The notes beneath the pieces are model-generated. The model had not been told where the DNA came from and did not search any database. It saw nothing but the letters and a program-made list of their open reading frames with translations. A stretch of DNA of 31,620 nt, from IMG/VR virus record IMGVR_UViG_3300034375_003162, positions 1-31,620 of that record. One strand, written 5' to 3'. The translations under genes and the position numbers were made by a program. The stretch comes from a virus. Positions within the stretch are counted from its first letter, which is position 1. Every line of letters starts with the position of its first letter. Shown piece after piece: positions 1 to 7,836 of the stretch.

Positions 1-894
1 CGGACACGGAGTACCGGCCATTGACATGGCTTTGAATACTCTTTCGTCCTGACACAACAAAGCAACTGATGCTACTTTCATGCCCATGTCATATAGATAC
101 TTAGATAATTTTAATCGTTCGCAGTTTTCATCTACTATAGTTTTACCACCCGACAAACCAAACACTTGCCCTTGGAAAGCACCCGATACCCCCGTGGTAC
201 ATAAGTCCTGTGAATAAGACATTATGGACGGAGCAATTGCAGATGCAGGTGGGGCTTCGCTTTTTACATTTTGATTAATAGTTTGGGTACTATTTGACTC
301 GTTAATATTTCTATTCGTGTTGTCAGATTTAGTGTTGTTGTTGTTTGTGTTGGTATTGTCTGTAGTAACGTTTGAATCTGAAGTTGATTGATTTACGTTA
401 GTGTTAGTATTTGTATTATTCGACGTTGAAGTTGAATTGTTCGTATTGTTAACGTTTTGATTGACAGTCGAATTCACTGTTGAATTAGAAGTCGAAGTAT
501 TAACGTTATTGTTTGTGTTGGTATTGTTCGAAGTCGAAGTTGCTGTCGATGTGTTGATATTATTATTCGTGTTGGTATTAACATTAGTATTCGAATTCGT
601 GTTCGTTGCTGTCGTTGTAGTCGTGTTCGTGTTGGTATTGTTGTTCGTGTTGGTGTTCGTGTTGGTGTTCGTGTTGGTATTAGTATTAGTATTTGTATTG
701 GTAGTCGTTGTTGTATTGGTGGTATCTAAACTATTGTTTTCGCAATACTGAGAACCATTGACACAAGCTGTACCAGATTGCTGACTAGACTGAGCATTAG
801 CATTTATAGATATACCCGCAACAAGTGTTATAAGAAACATAAATGCTGCCCATACTATGATGTTATCGTGTTTTCTTTGGTCGTCGTCCTTCAT
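1..894 (-). CDS. Exported Asn/Thr-rich low-complexity protein (3' end beyond window)
   Basis: From the ATG at 894 the frame is open for 298 codons to base 1. Residues 13-32 are hydrophobic and ANAQ at about 31-34 would suit signal-peptidase cleavage, so export or inner-membrane anchoring is likely. Residues about 58-208 are nearly all Asn and Thr with some Ser and Val, made of NTNT repeats, probably a flexible linker. The Cys-containing C-terminal domain (YSQDLCTTGVSGAFQGQVFG, then DENCERLKLSKYLYDMGMKV and ALLCQDERVFKAMSMAGTPC) looks structured and I recall similar endings in marine-phage proteins. It is coupled by ATGA to the holin candidate. Function is unknown. Confidence 0.8.
   Translation of the reverse strand, partial: MKDDDQRKHDNIIVWAAFMFLITLVAGISINANAQSSQQSGTACVNGSQYCENNSLDTTNTTTTTNTNTNTNTNTNTNTNTNTNNNTNTNTTTTTATNTNSNTNVNTNTNNNINTSTATSTSNNTNTNNNVNTSTSNSTVNSTVNQNVNNTNNSTSTSNNTNTNTNVNQSTSDSNVTTDNTNTNNNNTKSDNTNRNINESNSTQTINQNVKSEAPPASAIAPSIMSYSQDLCTTGVSGAFQGQVFGLSGGKTIVDENCERLKLSKYLYDMGMKVASVALLCQDERVFKAMSMAGTPCP
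643..678 (-). repeat. Three tandem 12-bp units coding for NTNT
   Basis: Bases 643-654, 655-666 and 667-678 are identical copies of gttcgtgttggt on the plus strand. A further identical copy sits at 625-636. Each unit encodes NTNT in the Asn/Thr-rich linker. Other nearby codons use different synonyms for Asn and Thr, so the exact copies look recent. Gain or loss of units would be in frame. Confidence 0.85.
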
Positions 895-1277
895 TTATCC
901 TCGCCTTTAAATGACTTGCTGGAACCTGATGTTCCTGCGTACAAACCAAACCAAGCTGCACCCGCACCAACTACTATTGATATAAGACCACTTTGTTCAA
1001 ACGTAGGTTCTGCTAAATCCATAAACCAAAAAGTTGTAAAATAAAGTAAATACATATATACACTTAAAAATGCTCTTGGAAAGATGCGCCAAGAATCAAC
1101 TGCTTGTGCTAAAAAAATCCATTTTTGGTGTGGGTTTCTAGTTGTTTCATCTTCTAGGTCTCTAATTTTATCTTTAAGTTGGCCTATTTCTTCTACCATT
1201 GCCATGAACTTATTAAGGTCCATTTCAACTTCATTACGATCCATATCCCCCTGAAATCTTCCGTGTCCGTCATTCAT
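891..1277 (-). CDS. Two-TM holin candidate with N-terminal coiled coil (128 aa)
   Basis: Residues 17-47 make a charged coiled coil (MDLNKFMAMVEEIGQLKDKI). Two hydrophobic spans follow: about 66-87 (RAFLSVYMYLLYFTTFWFMD) and 96-114 (SGLISIVVGAGAAWFGLYAG), ending with a short basic/acidic tail. This matches holins whose N-terminus is cytoplasmic and long, and it is the best holin candidate in the window. It is coupled to the nuclease gene by TAATG and to the next gene by ATGA at 891-894. A membrane anchor for a different complex is the alternative. Confidence 0.65.
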   Translation of the reverse strand: MNDGHGRFQGDMDRNEVEMDLNKFMAMVEEIGQLKDKIRDLEDETTRNPHQKWIFLAQAVDSWRIFPRAFLSVYMYLLYFTTFWFMDLAEPTFEQSGLISIVVGAGAAWFGLYAGTSGSSKSFKGEDK

Positions 1278-1660
1278 TAGTAATCACCCCATATTTTTGT
1301 TTTAGTCCCGCCGTGGTACTCCACTGCATGACCTTCGTCTATTAATATTTGACAAATGTCTTTACCATCTTCTGTATAAGGTATGCCAAGTATTCTGCCG
1401 TATTTACCCTTGCCTAGGGATTTGATTTTTATGCTACCTACGCACAATTCTTTTAATCTTTCTTTGGCTTCAAGGCCTAGTTTTTTTTCTGCGAGGTCTC
1501 GTGTTCTGGATTCAGGAGTATCTATGCCTGCTAACCGCACTCTTTGCTTGTGTAGCTTGACATCAAACCCAAGGTCGAGCGAACAGTCAAAAGTGTCTCC
1601 ATCGACAATTCGCTCTAAAGTTGCTTTGTAAACAAAAGCATCTGGCGCTTTTTTGGCCAT
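1277..1660 (-). CDS. Staphylococcal-nuclease-family endonuclease
   Basis: The 127-residue enzyme has the complete active-site set of thermonuclease: R42 and E50 in RVRLAGIDTPES, D22 in VDGDTF, D47 and T48, and R89 in KYGRILG. It cuts DNA and RNA with Ca2+. The C-terminal helix ICQILIDEGHAVEYHGG is typical. There is no signal peptide, so it probably acts in the host cytoplasm, for example in host-DNA degradation or nucleotide scavenging. It follows the 55-residue protein with no gap and overlaps the holin candidate by TAATG at 1277. Confidence 0.9.
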   Translation of the reverse strand: MAKKAPDAFVYKATLERIVDGDTFDCSLDLGFDVKLHKQRVRLAGIDTPESRTRDLAEKKLGLEAKERLKELCVGSIKIKSLGKGKYGRILGIPYTEDGKDICQILIDEGHAVEYHGGTKTKIWGDY

Positions 1661-1828
1661 CTACTTCTCCTTTGCTTTACCTACATTGATTGCGCACCAA
1701 TCTATAAGTTTGTAGACTTTGCCAATCCAAATGTCATCTTTTGGTGTTGGTGTCAGGGCACAAATAAGCGATGCACCTGAGATAACCCAAGGAGCTAACT
1801 GAATTAATTTTAATGTTAAATCTAACAT
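1661..1828 (-). CDS. 55-residue membrane protein, marine-phage family
   Basis: MLDLTLKLIQLAPWVISGAS is a short membrane-like helix, followed by LICALTPTPKDDIWIGKVY and a second amphipathic helix KLIDWCAINVGKAKEK. The TPTPKDD.. and 'GK.YK.I' pattern recurs in small ORFs near lysis genes of marine phages, so I treat it as real although it is short. TGGAG lies eight bases before the ATG. The stop touches the nuclease ATG at 1660, so it is translationally coupled. It may help holin function, but this is not demonstrated. Confidence 0.65.
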   Translation of the reverse strand: MLDLTLKLIQLAPWVISGASLICALTPTPKDDIWIGKVYKLIDWCAINVGKAKEK

Positions 1829-1884
1829 ATATATTCTCCATTATGTTCCTCCTTGAACTAGTTTATTTACCTAAGTTTAACAGA

Positions 1885-2268
1885 TTATTCTTCTTTTTGA
1901 ATAACTGTTACTTTTCTATAATACACAACTACATCTTTTAGTTCTGTTATATATCTTTTAATTTCCTGCATGTTGTAGGCCATGGTCTCGTAATCTGGTA
2001 CGGTCATAGCTAAAAAAACAAGTTCGCCCTCTTGGTCCTCGATAAGAGCAAACTGTTCCTCAAAGTTTTCTGGGGTAATCGTAAGCCATTTAACCTGCTT
2101 GAGATCTATTTCTCTAGGCATAACCGGCTGTACTATCTGCCTGTCGATAGGTTTAGCAGATACTTGTATTTCTCTAGTCGGAAGTAGACTGCAACTGCAG
2201 GCCATCATCAAGACCATCAATATCAGAGCTGATGTTCTCAATGTCTTCCATGATATGTTTTGTACCAT
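1885..2268 (-). CDS. o-spanin lipoprotein (Rz1-like)
   Basis: The signal segment (RTSALILMVLMMACSC) is followed by a lipobox-like Cys at 24 (with another at 26), so an outer-membrane lipoprotein is expected. The Pro-rich stretch KPIDRQIVQPVMP continues to WLTITPENFEEQF and VFLAMTVPDYETMAYNMQEI with a C-terminal helix RYITELKDVVVYYR. This block order matches long o-spanins of T7-like marine phages as I remember them. ATG 2268 has GGAAG about 11-7 bases upstream. It overlaps the i-spanin gene by 95 bases. Confidence 0.8.
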   Translation of the reverse strand: MVQNISWKTLRTSALILMVLMMACSCSLLPTREIQVSAKPIDRQIVQPVMPREIDLKQVKWLTITPENFEEQFALIEDQEGELVFLAMTVPDYETMAYNMQEIKRYITELKDVVVYYRKVTVIQKEE

Positions 2269-2569
2269 TGTTTATCTTCCTTTGCATTTCAACTGGGTCA
2301 CCTATAATCTTGTCACTCAGTTCGTAATTTTTAATAAATTCTGAATATCTATTCAATTCTCTCTGGGCTGCTTGGCTTTTTACAGTCATGTTTTGTAATT
2401 CTGTAGTTTGTAAAGCAAAATCATTTTGCAAAGAAGTTATTGTTTCTTCTTGTGTGGCAACCGCGCTTTCTAGTGCCGCATTGTTTGCAGTAAGTATTTG
2501 GTTTTGGCTATAGAAATAATAGCTTGCAAAACCTAACATTAATATAATTCCTATAGATATCTGTTGCAT
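2174..2569 (-). CDS. i-spanin (Rz-like)
   Basis: The 131-residue protein has a N-terminal membrane anchor (ISIGIILMLGFASYYFY, residues 4-20) and then a periplasmic coiled coil rich in Gln, Asn, Thr and Glu (LTANNAALESAVATQEETI to TVKSQAAQRELNRYSEFI). That is the i-spanin architecture. The downstream o-spanin starts inside its last 95 bases in a different frame, which is the classical arrangement for lambda Rz/Rz1 and for podophage relatives. Together they fuse the inner and outer membranes in the last step of lysis. Assignment relies on topology and overlap; sequence is too diverged for homology by eye. Confidence 0.8.
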   Translation of the reverse strand: MQQISIGIILMLGFASYYFYSQNQILTANNAALESAVATQEETITSLQNDFALQTTELQNMTVKSQAAQRELNRYSEFIKNYELSDKIIGDPVEMQRKINNGTKHIMEDIENISSDIDGLDDGLQLQSTSD

Positions 2570-2799
2570 TACAGGTCCTCAATAATGTAATTCAAACCAC
2601 CTGCACTTCTATATTCAATAGTCTTGTTATCAAGATCACGAAACTTCAGATGGTTTTCTTTTTGCACAAGTATTTTTTTGCTTATGTAGACTTTATCGTC
2701 TGAATCTCCGTACTCTTTGTTAAACGATACTCGAACTTGGTAATGCTGTACAAAAAGACTCGCGATCCATCGTAATATTTTTTTGCATGACTCCTTCAT
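2569..2799 (-). CDS. Small conserved phage protein (76 aa)
   Basis: The product begins MKESCKKILRWIASLFVQHYQ with an amphipathic basic helix and continues as a compact beta-domain (VRVSFNKEYG, KVYISKKILVQK, LKFRDLDNKTIEYRS, LNYIIEDL). I recall similar short proteins with 'HYQVRV' and 'VYISKKI' in marine phages, without a known function. It precedes the spanin pair through a TAATG junction at 2569, so translation is coupled. No signal peptide cleavage site is evident. It could be a lysis accessory factor or a small tail component. Confidence 0.65.
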   Translation of the reverse strand: MKESCKKILRWIASLFVQHYQVRVSFNKEYGDSDDKVYISKKILVQKENHLKFRDLDNKTIEYRSAGGLNYIIEDL

Positions 2800-2811
2800 G
2801 TGTGGGGGTAT

Positions 2812-3006
2812 TTACTTTCCTACTGCTTTTTGTGCCTTTTTATGTGCTGCAGTAAAAGTACTTCCTTTCATCATGAGGTTCTTCATGTACTTCATATGCT
2901 TTGCGCTATGGTGTTTAGAATGCCTACTCATAGTAGCCTCTTGTCTTTTAGTAAGAGACTTTTTACGTGTTGGCTTATTTCTGGTTGTTTTTCTTTTGTA
3001 CGCCAT
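2812..3006 (-). CDS. Small, very basic protein (64 aa)
   Basis: Nearly one third of the residues are Lys or Arg (RKTTRNKPTRKKSLTKRQEA) and several His and Met are clustered (RHSKHHSAKHMKYMKNLMMK). There is no hydrophobic segment. The expected pI is above 11, which suggests binding to DNA, RNA or an acidic surface such as lipopolysaccharide. It resembles small 'LTKRQEATM..HS.HH..KHM' proteins found in marine phages, whose function is unknown to me. An opposite-strand ORF overlaps it but shows no protein-like pattern. Possible roles include DNA compaction in the virion or cell-wall binding during lysis. Confidence 0.7.
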   Translation of the reverse strand: MAYKRKTTRNKPTRKKSLTKRQEATMSRHSKHHSAKHMKYMKNLMMKGSTFTAAHKKAQKAVGK

Positions 3007-3040
3007 GGTTTATTCTATCAATCTCCTGTTGTGGTAGCAA

Positions 3041-3400
3041 CTATGGTGCTGGATTATCAGCGGTTCTTCCTTCTAATAACTGTGCTGCATAGTGGTTTAG
3101 CATTTTGTCTCGGTCTTGATATGCGAAAGCTGATTTAACCCACCCAATAATCTTTGCATCATTAAGATCTGCAAGGGGTGTAAAGTTTATGGTTTTACCT
3201 GTTAGCGGACAAGTTCCTGATGTTGTGTATTTACAGAATGTGAATCTCCAAGGAAAAGTAACAGTATTAGAAGAGGTATCTGTAGCTGTAACATTAAAAT
3301 TAACTTCCGTTATGATGTCAGCAATATCTCCCTCTTTTTCTGTTTTATACGATACTAACTCATACGTATAAGTATAGTTACGCATTACCCAATCAGTCAT
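3041..3400 (-). CDS. Conserved marine-phage protein (119 aa)
   Basis: MTDWVMRNYTYTYELVSYKT followed by DIADIITEVNFNVTATD and NTVTFPWRFTF looks like a small beta-rich domain. The C-terminal half has DAKIIGWVKSAFAYQ and a helix MLNHYAAQLLEGR. I associate this family with the ends of tail modules in marine phages, though I cannot assign a function. GGAG lies seven bases before the ATG. The spacing to the tip protein is 12 bases. Two Cys (FCKYTTSGTC) could form a pair or bind a metal. Confidence concerns the gene being real, since no functional motif is present. Confidence 0.7.
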   Translation of the reverse strand: MTDWVMRNYTYTYELVSYKTEKEGDIADIITEVNFNVTATDTSSNTVTFPWRFTFCKYTTSGTCPLTGKTINFTPLADLNDAKIIGWVKSAFAYQDRDKMLNHYAAQLLEGRTADNPAP

Positions 3401-3412
3401 TGTTATTCTCCA

Positions 3413-5383
3413 TTAGGTACTATATTTATAAAATCTTGTTTCAGCTTGAATATAATCAAGGCCCGAATCCCCTTGTGCATAAATAAATAAATTCACTGTG
3501 TTGCTTCCGGTGTATACAAATGCTTGCGGAATATTTGCAGAGTCAGAGCTTGAAAAAAACCTATCTACCTCTCCTGGCAATTTGTCTGTTGTACCACTAT
3601 TGTAAATTATGGCGGAAGTGCTTGCATCAAAATAAACTAGACTTACTGTTTTTACATGGTTGGTGCTACCTACTAGTCTTATATAGCCGTGGTAAAACCC
3701 TGCTCCTGACCCCACGCTGCCCACTAGCTTATATGCAAAAGTATTTGGGGACCAGGGCCCTATTGTTGTTAATGATACGCCCGAGGATGGCAAAGTTAAA
3801 TTAGCTGTGTCTATATGAGCCGCAGCTATTGTACCTGTTGTTATGTTACCACCATGTATTACAGTACTAGTATTAGCGGATAAGTCAGTTGCTCTTATAA
3901 TAGCAGTATCTATAACGTTAGCAGATATGGTGCCTGTAGTGATATTTGCACCATTAATAGTTGTAGCGCCCCCTGTGGATAAGTCTAGGGATTGTATAAC
4001 CCCGCCACTAATACGATCCGCTGACATAGTACCTGCAGTAATTTTACCCGCGTTTAAGTCAGCTATTTTTGCGTCTTCAATAGTTGCATTAGCTATTTTT
4101 GCATTGGTTATAGATCCTTCTTGTATCCACCCATCTTTAATATAAACACCAGCTGGCACAGCTAGACCATTTACAGTTCCTGCAGTTGTACGCACTATAA
4201 AAGGCGTATATTTATTACCACTACCACCATCGGCGTTTGTAGTGCTAGCACTCGAAGATCTAATTGCAAACTGGTCTGCTTCAAAAATAATATTGGTGCT
4301 GGAAGTATTATTTTGTAGGGCGTTGCTAGTATCGGCCATAATGTACATACCAGCTATAGCCCCGTCCGCATTTACAGAGATACCATAACCAGCTTGGGAA
4401 GAAGTACCGTTTGTTACTGCGTTTTGTACTGTAGTAACGCTAGATGAAACACCGTTAACTGTGCTAGTAAGGCTAGAAATACTAGTAGCATTTGCCCCTT
4501 CTGCAGTAACTCGAACAGCCCGTTCCGCTGCTATAGCTGCTGATATGGTTGAATCCGAACGAGAATTAGAACTATTTAATGACGCTACTAAACTATCAAT
4601 GTCCGCTTTAATAGTTCCATCTCTTGCTTTAACCCACGCGTTGTTACCCGAGTTTCTAACATAGAGCTGGTCGTCATCGGTATCTAACCAAATGTCATCT
4701 ACGTTTAGAGAACTACCATCGGTCCTAGTGCTAGGCGCACTTGAAGCTCTTATGACTAAAGTACCAACGTCTATAAGATTAGTAAGCGTAGAATATCCAG
4801 GTAAATCAGCTAAGGTTTCAGTTAATTGAGTTAATACTTCAGCTATGTTTTGTACCGTTACAGCTTTTGTACCGTTTGTTTGATTAAATGGGCCTCTTAC
4901 ATCGCTAGTGCTTACAAACCGTACCCAATAAAAATAAGTTTGATTGTAACCAACAGGGTCGGTGGTGACAAAAGCGCTAGTGGTTGTAATAAGAGTAGCG
5001 GTGCCCACTTCATCATCTCTTGAACGCCACACTTCTGTGTATGCATGGTTAGTATATGGTGCTGTGTTCCAGTTAATTATGATTTCGGTGAAAGCCCCAG
5101 AAGCTTCTAGCCCCGTAGGCGCAGGTGGAATACTTAGATCCCCAATAGCATCGTCGTTAGGTATAAATTCTGGTGTGGTCCCGTTGGGATCAAAAGGCTT
5201 GTTAGTAAGTTTCTTAGCCATACCAGAGTCTATTAACTCTCGTAGTGTTATAGCTCTATCTAAGGGATCACCCAGCCTGCCTAGTCTAATTTCCTGAGCT
5301 TCTTTCATAGACTTAAGAGTATCAGCTAATTCTCTATCTACTTTAGTTGGTATATTTTTTAACGCGGGTACTTTAGTGGTCAT
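3413..5383 (-). CDS. Tail-tip/host-specificity protein with FnIII and DUF1983-like region (656 aa)
   Basis: Residues about 88-180 form a fibronectin type III domain (PPAPTGLEASGAFTEIIINW, then TYFYWVRFVS). Then follows a Ser/Thr-rich helical stretch and a DUF1983-like block (GYGISVNADGAIAGMYIMAD, IIFEADQFAI and TPFIVRTTAG), which in lambda gpJ-type proteins precedes the receptor-binding tip. Residues about 425-540 carry 10-residue shaft repeats (TNAKIANATI, DAKIADLNAG). The C-terminal 110 residues are a beta-sandwich-like knob. The first 80 residues replace the gpJ hub domains with a helical leader, so this is only the fibre half of a gpJ-like protein. It is coupled to the nozzle gene by TAATG. 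Confidence 0.75.
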   Translation of the reverse strand: MTTKVPALKNIPTKVDRELADTLKSMKEAQEIRLGRLGDPLDRAITLRELIDSGMAKKLTNKPFDPNGTTPEFIPNDDAIGDLSIPPAPTGLEASGAFTEIIINWNTAPYTNHAYTEVWRSRDDEVGTATLITTTSAFVTTDPVGYNQTYFYWVRFVSTSDVRGPFNQTNGTKAVTVQNIAEVLTQLTETLADLPGYSTLTNLIDVGTLVIRASSAPSTRTDGSSLNVDDIWLDTDDDQLYVRNSGNNAWVKARDGTIKADIDSLVASLNSSNSRSDSTISAAIAAERAVRVTAEGANATSISSLTSTVNGVSSSVTTVQNAVTNGTSSQAGYGISVNADGAIAGMYIMADTSNALQNNTSSTNIIFEADQFAIRSSSASTTNADGGSGNKYTPFIVRTTAGTVNGLAVPAGVYIKDGWIQEGSITNAKIANATIEDAKIADLNAGKITAGTMSADRISGGVIQSLDLSTGGATTINGANITTGTISANVIDTAIIRATDLSANTSTVIHGGNITTGTIAAAHIDTANLTLPSSGVSLTTIGPWSPNTFAYKLVGSVGSGAGFYHGYIRLVGSTNHVKTVSLVYFDASTSAIIYNSGTTDKLPGEVDRFFSSSDSANIPQAFVYTGSNTVNLFIYAQGDSGLDYIQAETRFYKYST

Positions 5384-7374
5384 TAGATGTTCCTTAATTC
5401 ATCTATAGACTCTCCAACGCAAATTTCGTTGACAATAGTGGCACCTTCTACTTCTACGGCAAAGGTCTTATGCACACTTGCTGGCAGTCTTAATATGGGC
5501 TCAGGTATAGAAGTAGAACTAAAACTTGGGGTAGTTCCGGTAACAGCAAAAACACTACCAGAAGCTGCAATCGATGCGTTATAAATAACAGACCCATCAC
5601 CATATACTTTGACTCTTACGGGATACGACTCTGCTTCTACTTTTACAAAACCCATGCTAATCGGTTTTGGCATAACATACTCTTTTGATTTCCAATTAAA
5701 CGTTAGATTAGTACCACTGCCTTGAAACTTTTTAATCGTGTTAGTTATAATTAAATATAACTGGCTGTCGTCCGGATCTGTATGTCCGCCACGTATAAGC
5801 CCACCCGCATCAAGATCTACAAAACTTGTGCCGTCACCAACTCTTGGATCAAATATAAAACCGCCGTAGCCACTGCCTGTACTATAAAAACCTACGTACC
5901 TTTGTTCCCATAAAAAGCCAGTGATTGTTGCGGGGTAATAGTTAGCTTGCCATTGACTAGGTGTGATAATACCTTCTGTTAAGTTCCGTACAGTTGTACC
6001 CTCTGCTGCGATCAATCCGTCCGGACTTGCATATATAACGAAGGGCCCCATGTCGACTATTGATCTTTTGTTTAGGTTAGCTTGCGAACTTTCAATACGT
6101 ATTGCTGTCATCGTGTCAGGCCCAGATCCTGTGACTAGGTATGGCACGCTTTTTGTTGTAACTAAAATACCGTTTGATACTACTTTCATGCCGACTATCT
6201 CTTCTTCTATAGCAAGCCTATAGTTTGCAGGCCAAGCGTGGGGTAGAAAAGGTTCACTAAAACATATACGTTTACCAGTAAAACCAGCAAACACTCCGCC
6301 TGGCAACGCACACAACCCTTTCATGGGCCCATCTGGATACAAAGAGGTATCATCGTCTGGCGGTGCAATCCATGTAGTAGAGGGTATAACCTCAGCTAAC
6401 TCGCTGTTTTTAGAAGTATCCGTGTATGTTGTGGCTGACAGTGCAAGCTCTGCAACGAACTGAAACTGCGTAGTGTTTGAACCAGTGTTAGATCTGTATA
6501 TACGTTTTTTAAGAAGATTAATGTTTGAGTTTGAATGACTAGTTTCTAAATTACTAAGATTGATTTTTTGATTATCATCGGTGGTTACAACAGTAGAAGC
6601 AGCAGAAGGTGGCCCTTCTTCACCATAAGCAGACACAAAGGTATAAACATAAGATGTTTCGAAATCTAAATCAGCATCGGATGGGCCATTAAAAGATGCT
6701 CCGTTGCTAACTGAACTAGATGTGCTTGAACTTGTAGCAGACCCGCTGGTTGCAACTGTCAGTGTTGTAGTGCTAGGAACAGAAACAATTTTGAAATCAC
6801 CATTAATTTCGTCAGCTGTTAGCCCATTTGTAGTACCAAAACCAACAAGCGTCATAATATCACCAACTGCTGCCCCGTGAACACTTGCAGTAGTCACCGT
6901 TATAACACCAGATCCACTAGTGGTTGTTATGGTTGCATCTATTGGTGTTGGTGCTGCGATCGCTACTGTAGGAGCAGCTGTCGGTGCTGGTATGCCTAGT
7001 CTATAAAAAGCATCGGGGTAGGGCGCACTGCCTAGGATAATATCACTTCTGCCCATTCTAGGAAAAGACTGCCCCGACCAGTATATCGTGTCGTTCGTAT
7101 CTCCAGCTATGGGCCCTCGCACGACATCTACATCTTCATCAAACTGCAGCCAACGTTCTGGGCTGTCAGTGTATTTAAATATAGTTTGCTTAGTAGTATT
7201 GGCAAGCGTAGAAACCCCATTAGAGGGATCTACTGTGGAATTGTCTTTTACAGGTACAAGACGCCCACTTTCTAAATTTACGTCGGTTGCGGTCTGCGCA
7301 AGATTATCTGCTAGAAGCCTAGGAGATACTCTAGGTGCTTTGCCTCCAAAGGTAATAAGTTTAAAATATGCCAT
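5383..7374 (-). CDS. Tail nozzle/tail-tube hub-like protein (663 aa)
   Basis: The N-terminus (MAYFKLITFGGKAPRVSPRLL, then ATDVNLESGRLVPVKD) is characteristic of phage tail nozzle/stabilisation proteins. The later regions suggest a beta-propeller-like body, with repeated strand motifs such as YWSGQSFPRMGRSD, KGLCALPGGVFAGFTG, ILVTTKSVPYLVTGSGP and YASPDGLIAAEGTTVRN. A Thr/Ser-rich insertion occurs at about 150-220. Length (663) suits T7 gp12-like nozzles (about 794). Its stop/start TAATG at 5383 couples it to the tip protein. The nozzle role is inferred from architecture and its neighbour, since I recognise only the domain style. Confidence 0.65.
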   Translation of the reverse strand: MAYFKLITFGGKAPRVSPRLLADNLAQTATDVNLESGRLVPVKDNSTVDPSNGVSTLANTTKQTIFKYTDSPERWLQFDEDVDVVRGPIAGDTNDTIYWSGQSFPRMGRSDIILGSAPYPDAFYRLGIPAPTAAPTVAIAAPTPIDATITTTSGSGVITVTTASVHGAAVGDIMTLVGFGTTNGLTADEINGDFKIVSVPSTTTLTVATSGSATSSSTSSSVSNGASFNGPSDADLDFETSYVYTFVSAYGEEGPPSAASTVVTTDDNQKINLSNLETSHSNSNINLLKKRIYRSNTGSNTTQFQFVAELALSATTYTDTSKNSELAEVIPSTTWIAPPDDDTSLYPDGPMKGLCALPGGVFAGFTGKRICFSEPFLPHAWPANYRLAIEEEIVGMKVVSNGILVTTKSVPYLVTGSGPDTMTAIRIESSQANLNKRSIVDMGPFVIYASPDGLIAAEGTTVRNLTEGIITPSQWQANYYPATITGFLWEQRYVGFYSTGSGYGGFIFDPRVGDGTSFVDLDAGGLIRGGHTDPDDSQLYLIITNTIKKFQGSGTNLTFNWKSKEYVMPKPISMGFVKVEAESYPVRVKVYGDGSVIYNASIAASGSVFAVTGTTPSFSSTSIPEPILRLPASVHKTFAVEVEGATIVNEICVGESIDELRNI

Positions 7375-7381
7375 TCTTTCA

Positions 7382-7834
7382 TTATACAGTATTACGAACT
7401 AACGCTTGTAGTTCTAGACTCCTTCTTCCTACTTGTTTAAACCACCTGCTGTCTTCCATTTCAGCAGCCATTCGTTCCCATTCGTGCTTTCTACAGGCAT
7501 CTAACATATTTCTAAAGTTAGAAAGTCTAGTGCCTCCTAGATTAAAACACATATTTACCAACACGTGTTGTATATCTTCGGGCAAACTGTAAAACTCTTC
7601 TTCTAAACCGTACACGTGTATTGCTTCGTCAAGATGTTTTTTAAAATCGTCTTCGTAGTATAGATCTACTACCTCTTGAGTTACTGGTGTGCCCACTTCC
7701 CAATCATATTCTGGGTCGCCTGGTTGACACAAATGGCCTACGCCTAATGTTTTATAGCCTAAGCTATCTTCATAGACCTCTAGAACTTCACCTTCGTGAC
7801 GTTTTATTTCAGCTTTGCATTTTTCGATATTCAT
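7382..7834 (-). CDS. T4-type lysozyme (endolysin), GH24
   Basis: The 150-residue enzyme hydrolyses the glycan chains of host peptidoglycan. The catalytic triad has exact T4-lysozyme spacing: E14 in RHEGEVLEV, D23 in VYEDSLG and T29 in GYKTLGVGH. The downstream helices, including QHVLVNMCFNLGG and RRSLELQALV, also follow the family. It begins at MNIEKCKAEIKRHEG with no signal peptide or SAR span, so it would need a holin to cross the inner membrane. It is upstream (in gene order) of the tail nozzle gene, seven bases apart, and far from the spanins at 2 kb, so lysis genes are dispersed rather than in one cassette. Confidence 0.9.
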   Translation of the reverse strand: MNIEKCKAEIKRHEGEVLEVYEDSLGYKTLGVGHLCQPGDPEYDWEVGTPVTQEVVDLYYEDDFKKHLDEAIHVYGLEEEFYSLPEDIQHVLVNMCFNLGGTRLSNFRNMLDACRKHEWERMAAEMEDSRWFKQVGRRSLELQALVRNTV

Positions 7835-7836
7835 AA

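Noticed and set aside
461-751. Plus-strand ORF rich in Val and Leu (96 codons)
   Set aside because: It is the antisense reading of the Asn/Thr-rich linker: AAY and ACN codons read backwards give Val/Leu/Phe. It has no independent start context or protein-like pattern.
2783-3138. Plus-strand ORFs with hydrophobic residues facing the 64-residue basic gene
   Set aside because: The hydrophobic character is the complement of Lys/Arg/His codons. All surrounding genes are on the minus strand and no ribosome-binding site supports them.
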